Below are positions 61,909-64,000 of a stretch of 64,000 nt of DNA, one piece after another. The notes under the pieces are model-generated. The model had not been told where the DNA came from and made no database searches. It saw only the letters and a list, made by a program, of their open reading frames with translations. The DNA is taken from positions 930,001 through 994,000 of the forward strand of contig CANMSI010000001.1 of assembly GCA_947500575.1 (NCBI GenBank), read 5' to 3'. The stretch is from an uncultured Flavobacteriaceae bacterium (GTDB lineage: Bacteria > Bacteroidota > Bacteroidia > Flavobacteriales > Flavobacteriaceae). A program made the translations under genes and the position numbers. How positions within the stretch are numbered: position 1 is the first letter of the stretch; the number at the start of each line of letters is the position of its first letter.

Positions 61909-64000
61909 CCGGGTTCACCTTTGTACCCGATGATGCCCTAGAACAGTTTTTTATTGATCAAGGATTGGATAATGCATTAGATGATTTTGTACTTACAGAA
62001 AACATGCGCGCCATTCGTAGCATTGATGTTAGTGATGTTTCAGATGTAACAGGGCTAGAAGCGGCACAGGAGTTAAGGTCACTTAGTTGTAACCAATGCT
62101 CCTTTGAATCGCCATTAATGCTATCTAATGTTCTATTAGAAAACCTACAACTACTGCAAGTACGTATTCCGACATTGAATGGCATAGATCTTTCACTCTT
62201 GGTAAATCTCAAAGAACTTAATCTGGATAACATTAACTTCATTGAAAACTTAGATATTTCAAATACCAATCTTGAAATACTACATATTGGCGGAGCCCAA
62301 ACTCTTATCGCAGACAATCTAATCAATCTAAAAGAATTCTCAATCAGAAATACGGTAAGTAATCTTTCTATCAAAAATTCAGGACTCCAAGTTCTCAATT
62401 TAAATCAAAAAAGTGGTGATGGCACAATTGAAACCACCTCATTAGACTGCAGTAGTAGCCTTAAACTAGAGCAATTAAAGGTCCAAGGAGAACCCTTTCT
62501 TGATGTTGGCTGGGGGATTCTAAACGCCACAAATTGCCCTGCGCTTAACTGCATTGAAGTTGATGATATTTCTGATGCTTTATCTGCCGTATTTAATGTT
62601 GGTAGTTGGCAAGTAGATAACACTGAATTATTCAGTTTGTTCTGCGGTAGTTCTACCACCGACGAAATTATGCTAAAAAATTCGTTCAAAATTATTGATC
62701 TTACTTCCAATGAAGTATTGGCTATTGTAGAAAATGGTGATGAAATTGATTTTAATTTAGTCGAAGGAAAAGCAATTTGCGTAGAAGTTGAGCCAACCGA
62801 AGCAAGTGCCGATAAAACGAAAAAAGTACGCATTACCTTAGACGGACCCTCCGCTACGACAAATTTCCCAGGAACACCTCCCTATCGAGCCTGTGTGTTA
62901 GGAGATGGATCTCTGCAAGATTCTCGTTTAATCTTGAAATCTGGAATTTACAAATTACAAGGCTTTCCGTTCAACGAAGCAAATGAAATTGGCATTATAA
63001 CTACTATTAATTTTACAATTGGAAGTGGGAATACAGAGGATCTCACATTTATTCCTGATGATCGGCTAGAACAATATATGATCAATAATCGTCTTGACGA
63101 TGTACTGGACAACTACGTTAGAACAGATTTTTTAAGTGGGGTTACTCGGATCAGTATATCGGGAGTTGAAGATTTTACAGGATTTGATAGTTTAATAAAC
63201 CTTGATTTTTTCAGCTGCACAGATTGTACTTCAGAAACCGGATTTAAACCTACGAATCCTAAGCTTTCTACAATAATCTTGTTTGGGAAAATTGCAAGTA
63301 GTTTGAATTTTTCAGATAATGATATTTTAGATCGACTTCGCATTAGAGGAGAAGGGAATAGTGATACATCTAACACAGTTGAAATAAATCTACAAGATAC
63401 TAGAGCTTTATCTGTTTTGGACATTCGCGGAGTAAGTATGCCTGCCTTAAACCTAGAAACGAATAAAGAGTTAACTCGCATATCACTAAATGAAGTTAGA
63501 AGCATAGGAGACTTAGACCTTTCATCAAATAATAAACTTTCAATTATAGACCTAAATCGAAATACCTTTTTGAGAGCTATAAATCTTAAAAATGGAGAAA
63601 ACGATAATATAACTAGTATTGTAATAGGTGAAAATCCACTTCTTAACTGTATACAAGTGGATGACGTTATGTATGCAAGAGAAAACTTAGGAATTGATAA
63701 TATAGATCTGTTTAGCGCGGATTGTTATGATAATAGACCAAATGACGGAGAGGATATTCTTACTTTTGTTCCTGATGATAACTTAGAGCAATACTTCATA
63801 GATAATTTTTTAGATGATATTTTAGACAATTATGTTGTAACAAATGCGCTAGCCCAACCAACATCTATTAGTATAGAAGAAGTGGATGATTTCACTGGGT
63901 TAGAAGACTGCATTAACCTTCGATCTATAATATGCACTGGGTGCAATGTTCAAGAATTTAATCTCACCAACCCTAATCTATCCCTTATGGAATTAAAGTT
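61080..64000 (+). CDS. Second large secreted repeat protein, cut by the right edge
   Basis: The frame is open from the ATG at 61080 to the end of the window without a stop, about 973 residues, so the C-terminus is missing. The ATG was chosen by alignment with the start of the preceding gene; an in-frame ATG at 61056 would add 8 residues. Signal peptide, two ALFGD-type modules (about 30-155 and 160-275), an LRR-like unit (FVPDDALEQFFIDQGLDN, about 280), a degenerate module (about 537-645) and further LRR-like units (FIPDDRLEQYMIN about 657; FVPDDNLEQYFID about 896) are visible. It starts 27 bp after its neighbour's stop, so both are probably co-transcribed. A T9SS sorting domain is expected beyond the edge. 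Confidence 0.87.
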   Translation, partial: MKTTLPTTLKHFLLVILVFCTSAAALAQNNSPITGFVLVNADTGEDLVSLAEGIQLDHCEFASLSLSIRAVIDPNRQNEVQSVFLAIDGPNSTSYGRTENVAPYALFGDLNSMFNGRMFLQGEYALKAVPYSEANAGGEEGERLNINISFAIDLPAVSSQFELIDATSDSVITMLMDATEISSTQTTNVSLRAIVNADCYPEIESVFLKLEGPVNYGRTENLESYALFGDVDGDFTGRDLPAGNYTFSVIPYTEDNAGGIRGETVVYNFEIIDQTTPGFTFVPDDALEQFFIDQGLDNALDDFVLTENMRAIRSIDVSDVSDVTGLEAAQELRSLSCNQCSFESPLMLSNVLLENLQLLQVRIPTLNGIDLSLLVNLKELNLDNINFIENLDISNTNLEILHIGGAQTLIADNLINLKEFSIRNTVSNLSIKNSGLQVLNLNQKSGDGTIETTSLDCSSSLKLEQLKVQGEPFLDVGWGILNATNCPALNCIEVDDISDALSAVFNVGSWQVDNTELFSLFCGSSTTDEIMLKNSFKIIDLTSNEVLAIVENGDEIDFNLVEGKAICVEVEPTEASADKTKKVRITLDGPSATTNFPGTPPYRACVLGDGSLQDSRLILKSGIYKLQGFPFNEANEIGIITTINFTIGSGNTEDLTFIPDDRLEQYMINNRLDDVLDNYVRTDFLSGVTRISISGVEDFTGFDSLINLDFFSCTDCTSETGFKPTNPKLSTIILFGKIASSLNFSDNDILDRLRIRGEGNSDTSNTVEINLQDTRALSVLDIRGVSMPALNLETNKELTRISLNEVRSIGDLDLSSNNKLSIIDLNRNTFLRAINLKNGENDNITSIVIGENPLLNCIQVDDVMYARENLGIDNIDLFSADCYDNRPNDGEDILTFVPDDNLEQYFIDNFLDDILDNYVVTNALAQPTSISIEEVDDFTGLEDCINLRSIICTGCNVQEFNLTNPNLSLMELK

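Noticed and set aside
57765-64000. Possible mobile element or phage tail locus around the repeat proteins
   Set aside because: No transposase, integrase, terminal repeats or target duplications are visible. The duplication is confined to the coding 5' segments.
1-64000. CRISPR arrays, riboswitches, rRNA or replication origin
   Set aside because: No regularly spaced direct repeats, no recognisable riboswitch core, no rRNA sequence and no cluster of DnaA boxes beside dnaA-like genes was found.

Overview
The window is a stretch of core chromosome from a Bacteroidota bacterium, almost certainly a member of the Flavobacteriaceae. The DNA is AT-rich. Start codons are mostly preceded by A-rich tracts rather than Shine-Dalgarno sequences. 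Many genes are preceded by a TAnnTTTG hexamer-type -7 element, sometimes with TTG/TTTG 17-20 bp upstream, which is the Bacteroidota housekeeping promoter. The gene set includes Alternative Complex III, type IX secretion (T9SS) sorting domains, a PorT-like barrel, DUF5916 and DUF4097 proteins, and a DUF2723 glycosyltransferase. I see no phage, insertion sequence, integron, CRISPR array or plasmid function. Nothing in base composition marks an obvious island.

Layout. 1-6599 (minus): actA-actB-actC-actD of the quinol:cytochrome c oxidoreductase, running off the left edge. 6824-7204: a small SPOR protein, with a shared terminator. 7244-11777 (minus): the rimP-nusA-infB operon. 11966-14622: a cation/proton antiporter and two proteins of unknown function. 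14765-14836: tRNA-Gln(TTG). 15005-18340: a DUF2723 membrane glycosyltransferase. 18468-20091 (minus): a thioredoxin-fold protein without its cysteines, and a metallophosphoesterase. 20198-23369: a divergent HxlR regulator and a tightly coupled three-gene oxidoreductase operon. 23457-28215: cutC, a secreted glycosylasparaginase and polA. 28316-34649: a lone T9SS sorting domain protein, a lipocalin-like lipoprotein and a tandem pair of DUF5916 proteins. 34956-38299: the ribosomal operons rplM-rpsI and rpsB-tsf. 38406-39812: a serine hydrolase. 39935-43023 (minus): an ECF sigma factor, a HEAT-repeat anti-sigma-like protein and two DUF4097 proteins. 43202-50672 (plus): pyrH, frr, an RND/MMPL exporter, asnS, rpoN and a PAP2-like membrane protein. 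50676-55180 (minus): an ExbB/ExbD motor operon, a PorT-like barrel and a second ExbD pair. 55257-55344: tRNA-Ser(GGA). 55404-57221 (minus): tatD-ansA. 57258-57698: a retropepsin-like protease. 57765-64000 (plus): two very similar large secreted repeat proteins, the second cut by the right edge.

How it fits together. Most genes are housekeeping: respiration, translation initiation and elongation, ribosome recycling, DNA repair and nucleotide metabolism. The accessory signal lies in the envelope. There are T9SS-exported repeat proteins, paired ExbD subunits with a conserved CxxC insertion around a PorT-like gene, and a sigma/anti-sigma/DUF4097 envelope module. The most unusual observations are: (i) the tandem secreted repeat proteins, which share identical runs of up to 78 bp; (ii) a helix-hairpin-helix-type tail carried by both ribosomal protein S2 and the membrane respiratory subunit ActC; (iii) the cysteine-free thioredoxin; and (iv) structured RNA-like elements around rpsB-tsf and after the DUF4097 operon.
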